Assembly: GCA_964459635.1 (NCBI GenBank)
Contig: CAYWMQ010000009.1
Location: 1-36,034 of the forward strand
Reading direction: 5' to 3'
Source: CAYWMQ01 sp964459635
GTDB taxonomy: Bacteria > Patescibacteriota > Minisyncoccia > Phycocordibacterales > UBA12088
Length of the DNA stretch: 36,034 nt
Shown piece by piece: positions 1 through 7,655 of this stretch (its first letter is position 1; each line of letters starts with the position of its first letter). Both the position numbers and the translations under genes were made by a program. The notes under the pieces were generated by a model, which was given only the letters and a program-made list of their open reading frames with translations, had not been told where the DNA came from and searched no databases.

Positions 1-8
1 CTTTTTGG

Positions 9-103
9 TGCCGAGGGCGGGAGTCCTGCTCCGCATCCCTTACGAGACTCGATCTTAAGTCGAGCGTGTATACCCAAAAAATATCTATAGACACCACCTC
101 GGC
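9..103 (-). pseudogene. Degenerate tRNA-Leu(UAA) copy 1
   Basis: On the minus strand this keeps the acceptor stem, the anticodon stem with a TAA anticodon loop, and the variable arm of the intact gene at 257-338. The T-loop is replaced (GCGGAGCAGGACTCCCGC where the real gene has GCGGGTTCGACTCCCGC), and the D-loop carries about 12 extra AT-rich bases. Loss of the TTC of the T-loop argues against a functional elongator tRNA. An encoded CCA follows, as in the intact gene. Confidence 0.75.
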
Positions 104-132
104 GCGGTGCGCCGCGTTGCTTATCTTTTTGG

Positions 133-227
133 TGCCGAGGGCGGGAGTCCTGCTCCGCATCCCTTACGAGACTCGATCTTAAGTCGAGCGTGTATACCCA
201 AAAAATATCTATAGACACCACCTCGGC
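133..227 (-). pseudogene. Degenerate tRNA-Leu(UAA) copy 2
   Basis: Base-for-base identical to copy 1, with the same T-loop replacement and D-loop expansion. Two identical degenerate copies mean the changes came before the tandem duplication, or that the copies are kept identical by recombination. Confidence 0.75.
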
Positions 228-256
228 GCGGTGCGCCGCGTTGCTTATCTTTTTGG

Positions 257-338
257 TGCCGAGGGCGGGAGTCGAACCCGCATCCCTTACGAGACTCGAT
301 CTTAAGTCGAGCGTGTATACCAATTCCACCACCTCGGC
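257..338 (-). tRNA. tRNA-Leu (anticodon UAA)
   Basis: The minus strand folds as a class II tRNA. The acceptor is GCCGAGG paired with CCTCGGC, the discriminator is A, and CCA is encoded at 254-256. The anticodon loop is CTTAAGA, giving UAA. There is a long variable arm and a normal T-loop (GGGTTCGACTCCC). It lies 8 bases downstream of the csaA stop codon, so it is probably transcribed from the tRNA-Cys/csaA unit. Confidence 0.95.
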
Positions 339-346
339 AGTGGCTT

Positions 347-682
347 CTAATGCAACGTCCCACCGAGTATAGCACCCTGTTTGTTTGGTTCAACGAGAAT
401 ACACTCTCCTTCGTCATCTGGTACACCCAGCGTGAGCACCTCAGATATAAATGGTCCAACTTGTCGTGGCGGAAAATTTACAACACCTAGTACAATGCGG
501 TTTTGCAGCGTCTCCCGGGTGTAGTGTTTTGTAAGCCGTGCGCTCGATTTTTTGAGACCAATCTGTACACCAAAATCAATCGTCAGCTTATAGGCTGGCT
601 TGCGGGCTTCAGGAAAGTCTTCAACAGCAACAATTTTGCCGACGCGTATATCTACTTTCTCAAAATCATCGTATGAGACCAT
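347..682 (-). CDS. csaA: CsaA-like tRNA-binding-domain protein
   Basis: A 111-residue single-domain protein. The core VDIRVGKIVAVEDFPEARKP, then KLTIDFG and a conserved LGVVNFPPRQVG stretch, is typical of the OB-fold tRNA-binding domain found alone in CsaA and fused to MetRS and PheRS. CsaA-type proteins bind tRNA or unfolded protein; the physiological role here is unknown. The ATG at 682 is chosen because the domain starts directly after it; the longer frame from 712 would run through tRNA-Cys. The start codon follows the tRNA-Cys 3' end with one base between, so there is no room for a ribosome-binding site. tRNA-Leu follows the stop codon by 8 bases. The mRNA is probably released by tRNA processing at both ends and translated without a leader. 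Family call is strong; function is inferred. Confidence 0.88.
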   Translation of the reverse strand: MVSYDDFEKVDIRVGKIVAVEDFPEARKPAYKLTIDFGVQIGLKKSSARLTKHYTRETLQNRIVLGVVNFPPRQVGPFISEVLTLGVPDDEGECILVEPNKQGAILGGTLH

Positions 683-683
683 G

Positions 684-755
684 AGGCACGGGCGGGAATC
701 GAACCCGCGCATCGCGGTTTTGCAGACCGCTGTGTTACCACTTCACCACCGTGCC
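684..755 (-). tRNA. tRNA-Cys (anticodon GCA)
   Basis: The acceptor is GGCACGG paired with CCGTGCC, and the discriminator U73 is the tRNA-Cys identity base. The anticodon loop CTGCAAA gives GCA, and the T-loop is GGGTTCGATTCCC. CCA is not encoded. The csaA start codon begins one base after the discriminator. Confidence 0.95.
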
Positions 756-798
756 AGAGCTCCAGTGTACGCGAAAATCAGTAACGAAGGAAGCCTGT

Positions 799-887
799 AG
801 AAGGTAGAAAGTAGAAAGGGTACAACACGCATGTAGAATCCGAGCTGTTGGTCCCTCGTTCCAGTTTCTACTTTCTACTTGCTACTC
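799..887. repeat. Long imperfect inverted repeat between tRNA-Cys and rbfA
   Basis: A purine-rich run containing AGGTAGAAAGTAGAAAG near 805-821 is mirrored by TTTCTACTTTCTACTTGC near 865-882, about 45 bases apart. The right arm ends at the rbfA stop codon, so in RNA it could act as the rbfA terminator hairpin. Confidence 0.6.
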
Positions 888-1205
888 ACTAAGCAACGCA
901 TCCACTCGCCTTCGCTCCTTTTCACCCTCATCCAGTGCGAACTCCACATGTGGTACGCGCTTCATGCGCGCATGGGTCTTAAGGTACTCTCGGCATTCGC
1001 CACGCTTGCGCATTAAAAACCCAAGCGCAGGCCCCTCTGCATCCTCCGGGAAGACGCTGACCAGGAACGTCACATGGTCCTCCGCATCATTAAATACCAC
1101 GTTCGTGAGCGTGATGAGCCCGCGGCCGCTTGACTCGGATGCGATAAAGCGAGCGGCGAGCTCCCGCAATAGTTCCGTAGCGCGAAGATGGTGCTCGGTA
1201 GCCAT
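882..1205 (-). CDS. rbfA: Ribosome-binding factor A
   Basis: A 107-residue protein with the KH-like RbfA layout: an N-terminal helix with RATELLRELAARFI, the ITLTNVVFNDAEDHVTFLVS strands, and a C-terminal strand KRVPHVEFALDEGEKERRRV. RbfA binds the 30S subunit during late 16S rRNA maturation. The gene starts 6 bases after the infB stop codon on the same strand, the usual infB-rbfA order, so the two are one operon. The N-terminus resembles short CPR versions and lacks some of the RxxR tail seen in other bacteria. The call rests on the C-terminal pattern and on context. Confidence 0.85.
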   Translation of the reverse strand: MATEHHLRATELLRELAARFIASESSGRGLITLTNVVFNDAEDHVTFLVSVFPEDAEGPALGFLMRKRGECREYLKTHARMKRVPHVEFALDEGEKERRRVDALLSE

Positions 1206-1211
1206 AGCCGT

Positions 1212-2348
1212 TCAACGTTTGGTGATGCGGAACGTAACAAGCTCATCGCCGTACGTGAGGGGCTGCTCAAGCGCGAGCGCCAACACAGCTCCGCAGTCGT
1301 TGCCGCTCTCGACGCGTGAGACGGCTGACTTTCCCGCCTGGAGCGATTCGACACGGCCCTGCACCAGCTCTTCGCCTTTGCGCAGCACCCGCACGCGTTC
1401 GCCCTCTTCAAGGGTTCCAGAAAGGACTCGTGCACCCACTGTTTGGCTCTTCTTAGTGGCACTGAAACTCTTAAGTACCTGTGCGCGCGAACGCTCCTCT
1501 TCCTGCTCGGTCACGGGAATCCGCTCCGTAAGCCGTGCTTCCACCCACTCATTCACCTCGTAAATGATGCGAAAGAGGCCTATCGCGACACCCATGCGCT
1601 CTGCAAGCTCGCTGGCGCGTGCATCTACGCCCACGTTAAATCCGAGCACGAGCGTTTGCGGACTGCCCGCCGCGTGCTTGATGTCACTCTCCACGATAGA
1701 GCCCACTCCCTTGTGGATGCACTGCAGGCGGACACGGTCTGTATCCAGCTTCTTGAGTTCATGCTCCAAAGCCTCCACCGAGCCGGTGACGTCACATTTC
1801 AGAATGATGGGGAGTATGTATGAGCCATCCGCTTGCTCCTCAAGCTGTTCGGCGCTTGGAGCAGGACGAAATGATGCCGCCTGCGCGGCCGCTTCTGCAC
1901 GCGTGCGTGCCGCCAGTTTGTCATCAACCGTGATGAATCGTTCACCCACCGGGGGCAGATCCGAAAATCCCGTCACCGTTACAGGGCTTGAGAACGTGGC
2001 GCTTGTGATGCGCTTGCCCTTGAAGTCCTCGATCATGCGCAGTGGTGCGTACGTGGCCCCAGCCACTAGGTACTGGCCTTGCTTGAGCGACCCGTTTTTT
2101 ATGATGAGTGTGGCAAACATGCCCTTTTTGGGATGACACTGCGACTCGATCACGATACCCTCTGCCGGTACATTCGTGTCCCCGGTAAGCTCACGCAGGT
2201 CAGCAGACAAGAGGAGCAGGTCGAGCAGCTCGCTCACGCCGCGCCCGCTCTTGCTGTCAATGGGCGCGTACGGCACATCGCCACCCATGCCTTCCAGGTA
2301 CACCCCGTGCTCAAGGAGGCTCGCCTTTGCGCGCTCTACGTTTGCGTT
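1212..2348 (-). CDS. infB: Translation initiation factor IF-2 (5' part lost in gap)
   Basis: 378 C-terminal residues are visible. The frame runs into the N block at 2349. The first visible residues (NANVERAKASL) lie just after the expected G4 NKxD motif, so the P-loop, switch regions and N-terminal domains are missing. What remains is the end of the G domain (PIDSKSGRGVSELLDLLLL), domain II (EGIVIESQCHPKKGMFATLI), the C1 domain (VGSIVESDIKHA, LGFNVGVDARASELAERMGV) and the C2 domain ending in GDELVTFRITKR. IF-2 is the GTPase that places fMet-tRNA and joins the ribosomal subunits. It is followed by rbfA after 6 bases. The 100 N are too few to hold the missing G1-G4 region, so the gap length is arbitrary. 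Confidence 0.95.
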   Translation of the reverse strand, partial: NANVERAKASLLEHGVYLEGMGGDVPYAPIDSKSGRGVSELLDLLLLSADLRELTGDTNVPAEGIVIESQCHPKKGMFATLIIKNGSLKQGQYLVAGATYAPLRMIEDFKGKRITSATFSSPVTVTGFSDLPPVGERFITVDDKLAARTRAEAAAQAASFRPAPSAEQLEEQADGSYILPIILKCDVTGSVEALEHELKKLDTDRVRLQCIHKGVGSIVESDIKHAAGSPQTLVLGFNVGVDARASELAERMGVAIGLFRIIYEVNEWVEARLTERIPVTEQEEERSRAQVLKSFSATKKSQTVGARVLSGTLEEGERVRVLRKGEELVQGRVESLQAGKSAVSRVESGNDCGAVLALALEQPLTYGDELVTFRITKR

Positions 2349-2448
2349 NNNNNNNNNNNNNNNNNNNNNNNNNNNNNNNNNNNNNNNNNNNNNNNNNNNN
2401 NNNNNNNNNNNNNNNNNNNNNNNNNNNNNNNNNNNNNNNNNNNNNNNN
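2349..2448. other. Assembly gap (100 N), true gap
   Basis: The sequences on the two sides do not overlap. The missing stretch must contain the 5' part of infB and whatever lies between infB and the divergent cysteine desulfurase, including their promoters. Confidence 0.95.
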
Positions 2449-2450
2449 AC

Positions 2451-3665
2451 ATGCACGACAAAAAGTACGTCTACCTCGACCACGCGGCTGCTACGCCGCT
2501 CGACCCGCGCGTGGCGGCCGCCATGGAGCCCTATGGCAGTATGACGTACGCCAACGCAGGTGCGCTGCATGCGATGGGTGTGGCGGCAAGGAGCGCCGTA
2601 GCCGACGCGCGGCGCACGGTAGCGTCCGCAGCGGGTGTGCAGGCGGAGGAGGTCGTTTTCACCTCAGGAGGTACGGAGAGCAACAACCTCGCGCTCGTCG
2701 GAGTGGTGCGGCGGCGTATACGCGAAGGCTCCAAGCCGCAGGACATACACATCATCACGAGCGCCATTGAGCACGCATCCATATTGGACTGCGCACGTGC
2801 ACTTGAAGAGACCGGGGTTTCCGTGACGGTGCTTCCCGTAGACACTGAGGGGCGTGTGCGCGTGGGGGACTTACTGTCCGCCCTACGCCCCGAGACCGTG
2901 CTCGTGTCTGTGATGCTCGCGAGCAACGAAATAGGCACGATACAACCCATCGGCGAGCTTGCGCGCGCGCTCGCAAAAGTGCGAAAAGAGCGAAGCGGCA
3001 TATATCCACTCCTCCACACCGATGCGAGCCAAGCACCTGCATGGCTTTCCTGCAACGCGCATGCGCTGGGGGTGGACCTCATGACCCTCGACGGTCAGAA
3101 GCTTGGCGGCCCGAAGGGTATCGGTGCGCTCGTGCGGTTAAAACATGTGCCACTTGAGCCTGTACTCTACGGGGGCAACCAGGAGTTCGGTCTGCGCCCG
3201 GGCACACCTCCCACCCAGCTCATCATAGGTTTTGCCGAAGCGCTCCGCCTTGCGCAAGACGAACGTGCCTCATACGTCTCCACGATACGGGAGCTACGCG
3301 ACAATTTTATGAGTGCGGTGGAGCAGGTGTTTCCTGATGCAGAGCTTCATGGCGCACGCGGCGATGGTCGCATGCCGAACAACATTAACTTTTCCATACC
3401 CGGCATAGACGGCGAACGTATCGTCTTAGGGCTCGACGTGCGCGGCGTGGCAGCGTCTACGCGAAGTGCGTGTATGCTCGGCGAAGCGCCTGGCAGTGTT
3501 GTGGTGCGAGCGCTGGGGAAGGGTGACGATGCTGCGCGCGGCGCTGTGCGCTTCACACTTGGTCGCGCGACGACAGCTTCCGACGTGGAGTACGCGCTCG
3601 CTGCGTATCTTGATGTCGTACGCGCTCTTCGCGCAGAGCGTACCCCTGATACACCCGCGCGGTAG
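2451..3665 (+). CDS. Cysteine desulfurase (NifS/IscS family)
   Basis: A 404-residue PLP enzyme of aminotransferase class V, taking sulfur from cysteine for Fe-S clusters and tRNA thiolation. Visible: YLDHAAATPLDPRV at the N-terminus, TSGGTESNNLAL (PLP phosphate binding), SAIEHASI, HTDASQA (PLP ring Asp), LDGQKLGGPKGIGAL with the Schiff-base Lys, GGNQEFGLRPGTP, and the mobile-loop cysteine in STRSACMLGEAPG. The residue before the Lys is Gln where IscS has His, a variant I believe is common in CPR homologues. The ATG at 2451 is three bases from the gap, so any ribosome-binding site is lost. No scaffold gene (iscU, sufU) is next to it. It ends 82 bases before clpB. Confidence 0.93.
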   Translation: MHDKKYVYLDHAAATPLDPRVAAAMEPYGSMTYANAGALHAMGVAARSAVADARRTVASAAGVQAEEVVFTSGGTESNNLALVGVVRRRIREGSKPQDIHIITSAIEHASILDCARALEETGVSVTVLPVDTEGRVRVGDLLSALRPETVLVSVMLASNEIGTIQPIGELARALAKVRKERSGIYPLLHTDASQAPAWLSCNAHALGVDLMTLDGQKLGGPKGIGALVRLKHVPLEPVLYGGNQEFGLRPGTPPTQLIIGFAEALRLAQDERASYVSTIRELRDNFMSAVEQVFPDAELHGARGDGRMPNNINFSIPGIDGERIVLGLDVRGVAASTRSACMLGEAPGSVVVRALGKGDDAARGAVRFTLGRATTASDVEYALAAYLDVVRALRAERTPDTPAR

Positions 3666-3729
3666 TGCTTGCCTACTCACTTCTCCCCTTGTCGCACCCG
3701 TCCTCGGGCTGGTGTTGACAGAAAAAATA

Positions 3730-3738
3730 TGCTATAGT
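3730..3738 (+). promoter_or_regulatory. Extended -10 promoter of clpB
   Basis: TG at 3730-3731, then C, then TATAGT at 3733-3738. The ATG is at 3748, 9 bases further on, so the transcript would be nearly leaderless. A TTGACA at 3715-3720 is only 12 bases upstream, too close for a standard -35, so the extended -10 is the likelier signal. No Shine-Dalgarno sequence precedes the ATG. Confidence 0.6.
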
Positions 3739-3747
3739 GATACGTAT

Positions 3748-6441
3748 ATGGTACCGTTCAACAATTTCACCAACAAAGCAAAAGAGGCTGTGCGCCGCGC
3801 GCATGAGCTTGCCGTAGAACGCGGCCAGAACCACGTCAACCCTCTTCACCTGCTCGCGGCTCTCGTCGTGCAGGAAGAAAGCATGATCTTCTCCGTTTTG
3901 GAGCGCATCCAAGTGGACCCTATCATGCTTACCGACGCGGTCTTGGACGCGCTCGAAGCGCCGGAGCAGGCGACCGTCCTCTCCCCCAGTTATCAGCTAT
4001 ATCTGACCCCCGAGCTCGCGCAGGTGCTTGAGAATGCCGCTAAGGTCGCCGCGAGTATGAACGATCAGTACGTGAACACGGAGCACCTCTTTGTGGCTAT
4101 TCTTGATACGCCCGGTCCGGCGCGCGAGGTGCTTGGCCGCTTCCAGTTTGACCGCGCTGCCGTGTTACAGGTACTGCAGGAGCTACGGGAGAGCGATGCC
4201 AAGGAAGGCACGCAGCCCAAGCGTGCGCGTACACTCGCCAAGTACACGCGCTCACTGACCACGCTCGCGGCCGAAAACAAGCTCGACCCCGTGATAGGCC
4301 GAGACAACGAGATCACGCGCGTGATCCAGATCATTTCGCGCCGCACCAAGAACAACCCTATCCTCATTGGCGAGGCGGGGGTGGGTAAGACAGCCATAGC
4401 GGAAGGCCTCGCGGTGCGCATGGCAGCCGGTGATGTTCCGGAGAGCCTTCGCGGCAAAGAGCTCGTCTCGCTCGATCTCGGGCTCTTGGTTGCGGGTACG
4501 AAGTATCGTGGCGAGTTTGAGGAGCGCCTGAAGAGCATCATGCGTGAGATAGAGCGTAGCAATGGTAAAGTCATTCTTTTCATCGACGAGATACACACGC
4601 TCATTGGTGCAGGTGCGGCGGAGGGTGCCATGGACGCCTCCAACATGCTGAAGCCCGCGCTCGCGCGTGGTGAGCTGCGCGTCATCGGTGCCACCACTAC
4701 CAAGGAGTACCAGAAGCACATTGAGCGTGACCAAGCCCTCACCCGCCGTTTCCAGCCTGTGTTTGTGAACGAGCCCTCGCTTGAGGACACCACGGCCATT
4801 CTGCGCGGCTTGCGCGAGCGCTACGAGGTGTATCACGGCGTGCGCATCACCGATGAGGCCATTGTAGCGGCGGTAAACCTTTCCGCACGCTACCTGACCG
4901 AGCGCTTCTTACCCGACAAGGCTATAGACCTTGTAGACGAAGCTGCGAGCGCGCTGCGCATCTCGCTTGAGAACAAGCCGCCCATACTGGAAGAAACACA
5001 CCGCAAGATCACACGGCTTGAGATAGAGCGCGAGGCTCTCAAGAAGGACGCAGACAGCGCGAGCTCCACCACGATTAGCCGCAATGCTAAAGAACGCATG
5101 CGCGAGATAGACCGTGAAATAGCCGAGCTGCGGGAGAAGACCAAGGAGCTCGAGCTTAAATGGAACAATGAACGCGATGCGCTCACCGAGATCAAGCGTC
5201 TCAAGAAGGACTTGGAGCAAAAGCGCGTAGAAGCCGAAAATGCTGAAGTGGCTGTGGATCTTGCGCGAGCTGCAGAGATACGCTACGGCGTCATTCCGTT
5301 GCTGGAGGCAGAGCTTGATACAAATGTGCGCAAGCTAAAGAAGCTGCAAAAGACGCGGCGCATTTTGAAAGAAGAGATCACCGAGGCGGAGATAGCCGAT
5401 GTGGTGTCTCGGTGGACAGGTGTCCCTGTGACGCGCATGCTCGAAGAGGAGGCTGCAAAGCTTGCGCGCATGGAAGAAGAGCTCAGGAAGCGTGTGGTGG
5501 GTCAGGACGAGGCTGTGGCAAAGATAGCGGACGCCGTGCGGCGCTCGCGCACAGGCATCGCCGATCCCAACCGACCCATCGGCTCATTCCTCTTTTTGGG
5601 CCCTACAGGCGTGGGCAAGACAGAGCTTTCCAAGGCGCTCGCGGAGTTCATGTTCGACGACGAAAAAGCGCTCATACGCGTGGATATGAGCGAGTACATG
5701 GAGCGCCACAGTGTTTCGAAAATAATAGGTGCTCCCGCGGGGTACGTGGGCTACGAAGAGGGCGGCAACCTCACCGAAACAGTGCGCCACAGGCCCTACT
5801 CGGTACTGCTCTTCGACGAAGTGGAAAAAGCGCACCCGGAGGTATTCAATATTCTGCTCCAGGTACTCGACAACGGCCACCTTACCGACGCCAAAGGTCG
5901 TACGGTCAACTTCAAGAACACGATCATCGTACTTACGTCCAACATCGGCGCAAACCACATCGACCGCATGAGCACGCTTGGCTTTGTTGCCGACCACAGC
6001 GAAGGCGCAGCGTACGAGCTTGCGAAGGGCAAGGTGCAAGACGCGCTCAAGGAGTACTTCCGGCCCGAGTTCCTCAACCGCCTTGATGAAATAATCATCT
6101 TCAACATTCTCACGCCGGAAGTCATACGAGACATCGCGCGTGCGCAGGTGGAGATAGTGGAGAAGCGCTTGGCGGAAAAGCACATTACGCTTCGGGTCAC
6201 CGATGCCGTACTGGAAAAGCTTGCGAAGGACGGCTACGATCCGCACTTCGGTGCACGCCCCATGAAAAGGCTCATCCAAAACAAGATCCTCACACCGGTC
6301 GCGAGCATGCTCATCACCAATGGCGTCATGGCGGGCGGCTCCGTCACGGTAGACATCAAGGGCGAGGAGTACACATTTGAGGTAAAAAAGGGCAGGGGCA
6401 CACCGAGCCGCTTGCGCCCCAGGGACATGGCGGAAGTGTAG
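3748..6441 (+). CDS. clpB: ClpB-type AAA+ disaggregase
   Basis: An 897-residue double-ring AAA+ protein that rescues aggregated proteins. Order: Clp N-terminal repeats (about 1-145), NBD1 with Walker A GEAGVGKT at 208-215 and Walker B VILFIDEIHTLIGAG, a long coiled-coil middle domain (about 420-545) separating ClpB from ClpA and ClpC, NBD2 with Walker A GPTGVGKT at 618-625 and LLFDEVEKAHPEVFNILLQV, then the ClpB D2-small domain ending GYDPHFGARPMKRLIQ. I see no ClpP-binding IGF/L loop. The ATG at 3748 is preferred to the upstream in-frame starts because it begins the Clp N-domain and follows an extended -10. A hairpin terminator follows at 6475. No dnaK, grpE or HrcA site is nearby. Confidence 0.95.
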   Translation: MVPFNNFTNKAKEAVRRAHELAVERGQNHVNPLHLLAALVVQEESMIFSVLERIQVDPIMLTDAVLDALEAPEQATVLSPSYQLYLTPELAQVLENAAKVAASMNDQYVNTEHLFVAILDTPGPAREVLGRFQFDRAAVLQVLQELRESDAKEGTQPKRARTLAKYTRSLTTLAAENKLDPVIGRDNEITRVIQIISRRTKNNPILIGEAGVGKTAIAEGLAVRMAAGDVPESLRGKELVSLDLGLLVAGTKYRGEFEERLKSIMREIERSNGKVILFIDEIHTLIGAGAAEGAMDASNMLKPALARGELRVIGATTTKEYQKHIERDQALTRRFQPVFVNEPSLEDTTAILRGLRERYEVYHGVRITDEAIVAAVNLSARYLTERFLPDKAIDLVDEAASALRISLENKPPILEETHRKITRLEIEREALKKDADSASSTTISRNAKERMREIDREIAELREKTKELELKWNNERDALTEIKRLKKDLEQKRVEAENAEVAVDLARAAEIRYGVIPLLEAELDTNVRKLKKLQKTRRILKEEITEAEIADVVSRWTGVPVTRMLEEEAAKLARMEEELRKRVVGQDEAVAKIADAVRRSRTGIADPNRPIGSFLFLGPTGVGKTELSKALAEFMFDDEKALIRVDMSEYMERHSVSKIIGAPAGYVGYEEGGNLTETVRHRPYSVLLFDEVEKAHPEVFNILLQVLDNGHLTDAKGRTVNFKNTIIVLTSNIGANHIDRMSTLGFVADHSEGAAYELAKGKVQDALKEYFRPEFLNRLDEIIIFNILTPEVIRDIARAQVEIVEKRLAEKHITLRVTDAVLEKLAKDGYDPHFGARPMKRLIQNKILTPVASMLITNGVMAGGSVTVDIKGEEYTFEVKKGRGTPSRLRPRDMAEV

Positions 6442-6474
6442 GGACGAAAGCATGAAAACATAAAAACTAAAAAA

Positions 6475-6500
6475 GAAAGCCCGCAGTGATGCGGGCTTTC
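6475..6500 (+). terminator. Hairpin terminator after clpB
   Basis: An 11-bp perfect stem, GAAAGCCCGCA / TGCGGGCTTTC, with loop GTGA, 33 bases after the clpB stop. The same stem sequence recurs at 7441-7466. It may also end transcripts of the minus-strand gene ending at 6653. Confidence 0.75.
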
Positions 6501-6652
6501 GGCACAGTGCGTCTTCAGGTTACTTCTGTACTGTGCAGTGGTGCGCCTATAGGTGTATTTGCTCCACACGAACGGCTTATGCAAGGCTTTCTTTGTGACG
6601 ACTTCTTTGATTTTCTGCTCCCGTGAGAAGTGCGAGCCCTTCGTTGGCTTAC

Positions 6653-7222
6653 CTAGAATATCGCTAGCATGGCACGAAACGCCTCGGGGTCTTCTTTCTC
6701 AAGCGCCAGAATCGCGTCGAGCTCGGCTCGAATCTTGCGGATACGTGCACGCTGTTCATCGCGGGTTTCTTTTCGCGCATCGGTGCGGAAGACTCTGAAT
6801 TCCCCGTCAATGTAGAAGATGACCTCGTGGCCGTCTTCTGTGGTTAGTTCATCATGCCACTGCCTGCGCACGCGCCGCTCCAACATACCCCACAGTCTCG
6901 GTGCTCGGTCGAAGCGTGGGTTGTTCTCCACCTCACCGTAAATGTGCATCTCAAAACCGATGTGGTCGTAGTCCTCGGTACCGAAGTCTTCGACGCAACG
7001 GCGGTGCACTTCCGCGTGGAATGCTTCCTCGCGGCGCAGCGCAAGCGCGCAGAGGTGTTGTAACGGAATCGGGAGTGTCCCGATGGGTTCGCTGTTGGGA
7101 CGCCCAAAGAAGTGCCGCTCAATCCGTCTGCGCTGCTCCACAGTAAGCACAGGGGCATCCGACGCCGCTAAGGTTGCCTTTAGTAGATCACGAAATTCGT
7201 GATCGGGTGAGACTTTACTCAT
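6653..7222 (-). CDS. Hypothetical protein, 189 aa
   Basis: Not recognised. The protein is soluble, charged and mostly helical, with an Arg/Glu-rich C-terminal helix (DEQRARIRKIRAELDAILALEKED) and a central HIYGEVENNPRFDRAPRLWGML segment. No signal peptide, membrane span or metal motif is visible. Start choice is uncertain. The ATG at 7222 gives a natural N-terminus (MSKVSPDHEF). However, a strong promoter (7291-7319) places its -10 only five bases before another in-frame ATG at 7285, which would add 21 residues and fit the leaderless pattern of this genome. A zinc-ribbon gene lies upstream on the same strand but is separated by a terminator. The 6501-6652 stretch downstream holds no gene I can support. 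Confidence 0.65.
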   Translation of the reverse strand: MSKVSPDHEFRDLLKATLAASDAPVLTVEQRRRIERHFFGRPNSEPIGTLPIPLQHLCALALRREEAFHAEVHRRCVEDFGTEDYDHIGFEMHIYGEVENNPRFDRAPRLWGMLERRVRRQWHDELTTEDGHEVIFYIDGEFRVFRTDARKETRDEQRARIRKIRAELDAILALEKEDPEAFRAMLAIF

Positions 7223-7290
7223 GTTCACAGCTCTCGTTCTGGTGGTTGCCGGTTCGACACATAAGATGTAAAAAGAACACTCCATCCTAT

Positions 7291-7319
7291 ATTATACTAC
7301 ATTAAAAAGTAAATGTAAA
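7291..7319 (-). promoter_or_regulatory. Promoter for the 6653-7222 gene
   Basis: The minus strand has TTTACA (7319-7314), a 17-base spacer and a perfect TATAAT (7296-7291). It is the closest match to the sigma-70 consensus in the window. Confidence 0.75.
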
Positions 7320-7440
7320 GTACTGCTGTAGCATTTTCATGGGCGAGCAGAAAAGCTTTCTTTAGAGCCATTTAATTTGCGTTTCCCGGCTTGACCCACA
7401 AATTCGTGTATGTACTGGGCTGGAAACGCACAAGGAAGAG

Positions 7441-7466
7441 GAAAGCCCGCAGCAGTGCGGGCTTTC
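7441..7466 (-). terminator. Hairpin terminator after the zinc-ribbon gene
   Basis: An 11-bp perfect stem (GAAAGCCCGCA / TGCGGGCTTTC) with a four-base loop, 31 bases after the stop of the gene ending at 7497. On the minus strand it is followed by CTCTTCCTTG. Confidence 0.7.
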
Positions 7467-7496
7467 GGCGGAATTCGCCTGTTTGCTATGTGCTGC

Positions 7497-7655
7497 TTAC
7501 TGGCGCGGACACGGCTTCGTACCCCACCCGCCACAGTTCGTGCACTTTTTGAAGCTATCCTTGAGCTTCTTCGTTCTTCCGGGGTTTGCTCGGTCTCTCG
7601 GGCGGAAGAGCCAGCCCGAGCCGCCGCAGCGTTTGCAGAGGCGCATTGCTTTCAT
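7497..7655 (-). CDS. Small double zinc-ribbon protein, 52 aa
   Basis: Starts MKAMRLCKRCGGSGWLFRPR and ends KKCTNCGGWGTKPCPRQ. It has two CxxC knuckles each followed by a glycine-rich turn (CKRCGGSGW, CTNCGGWG), the pattern of the DnaJ cysteine-rich domain, here as a single four-cysteine zinc site. Basic overall. Its ATG overlaps the stop codon of the upstream gene (ATGA at 7655-7652), so the two are translationally coupled and cotranscribed. A hairpin terminator follows. The coupling, metal-site pattern and terminator together make it a real gene despite its size. Function unknown; RNA, DNA or protein binding are all possible. Confidence 0.75.
   Translation of the reverse strand: MKAMRLCKRCGGSGWLFRPRDRANPGRTKKLKDSFKKCTNCGGWGTKPCPRQ

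Larger units (their letters stand above)
1..338 (-). repeat. Tandem 124-bp repeat built on tRNA-Leu(UAA)
   Basis: Units start at 1, 125 and 249. The first two are identical over 124 bp. The third matches them through the tRNA 3' half and anticodon arm, then diverges where it becomes the intact tRNA-Leu. Each unit also carries a GC-rich linker (about 104-124 and 228-248). The window begins exactly at a unit boundary, so the true copy number may be higher than seen. Confidence 0.9.

Noticed and set aside
3715..3720. TTGACA as the -35 of clpB
   Set aside because: The spacing to TATAGT is only 12 bases. With 17 bases the -10 would be TGATAC, a poor match. Kept only as a note; the extended -10 is preferred.
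6234..6652. Minus-strand frame after the 189-aa gene reading KGSHFSREQKIKEVVTKKAL and HKPFVWSKYTYRRTTAQYR
   Set aside because: It looks protein-like, but it has no start codon free of the upstream gene, no stop before it runs through the clpB terminator and into clpB, and no family match. Possibly a gene remnant; not supportable as a CDS.
7337..7534. 65-aa minus-strand ORF
   Set aside because: Runs across the terminator hairpin at 7441 and overlaps the zinc-ribbon gene end; no coding features.
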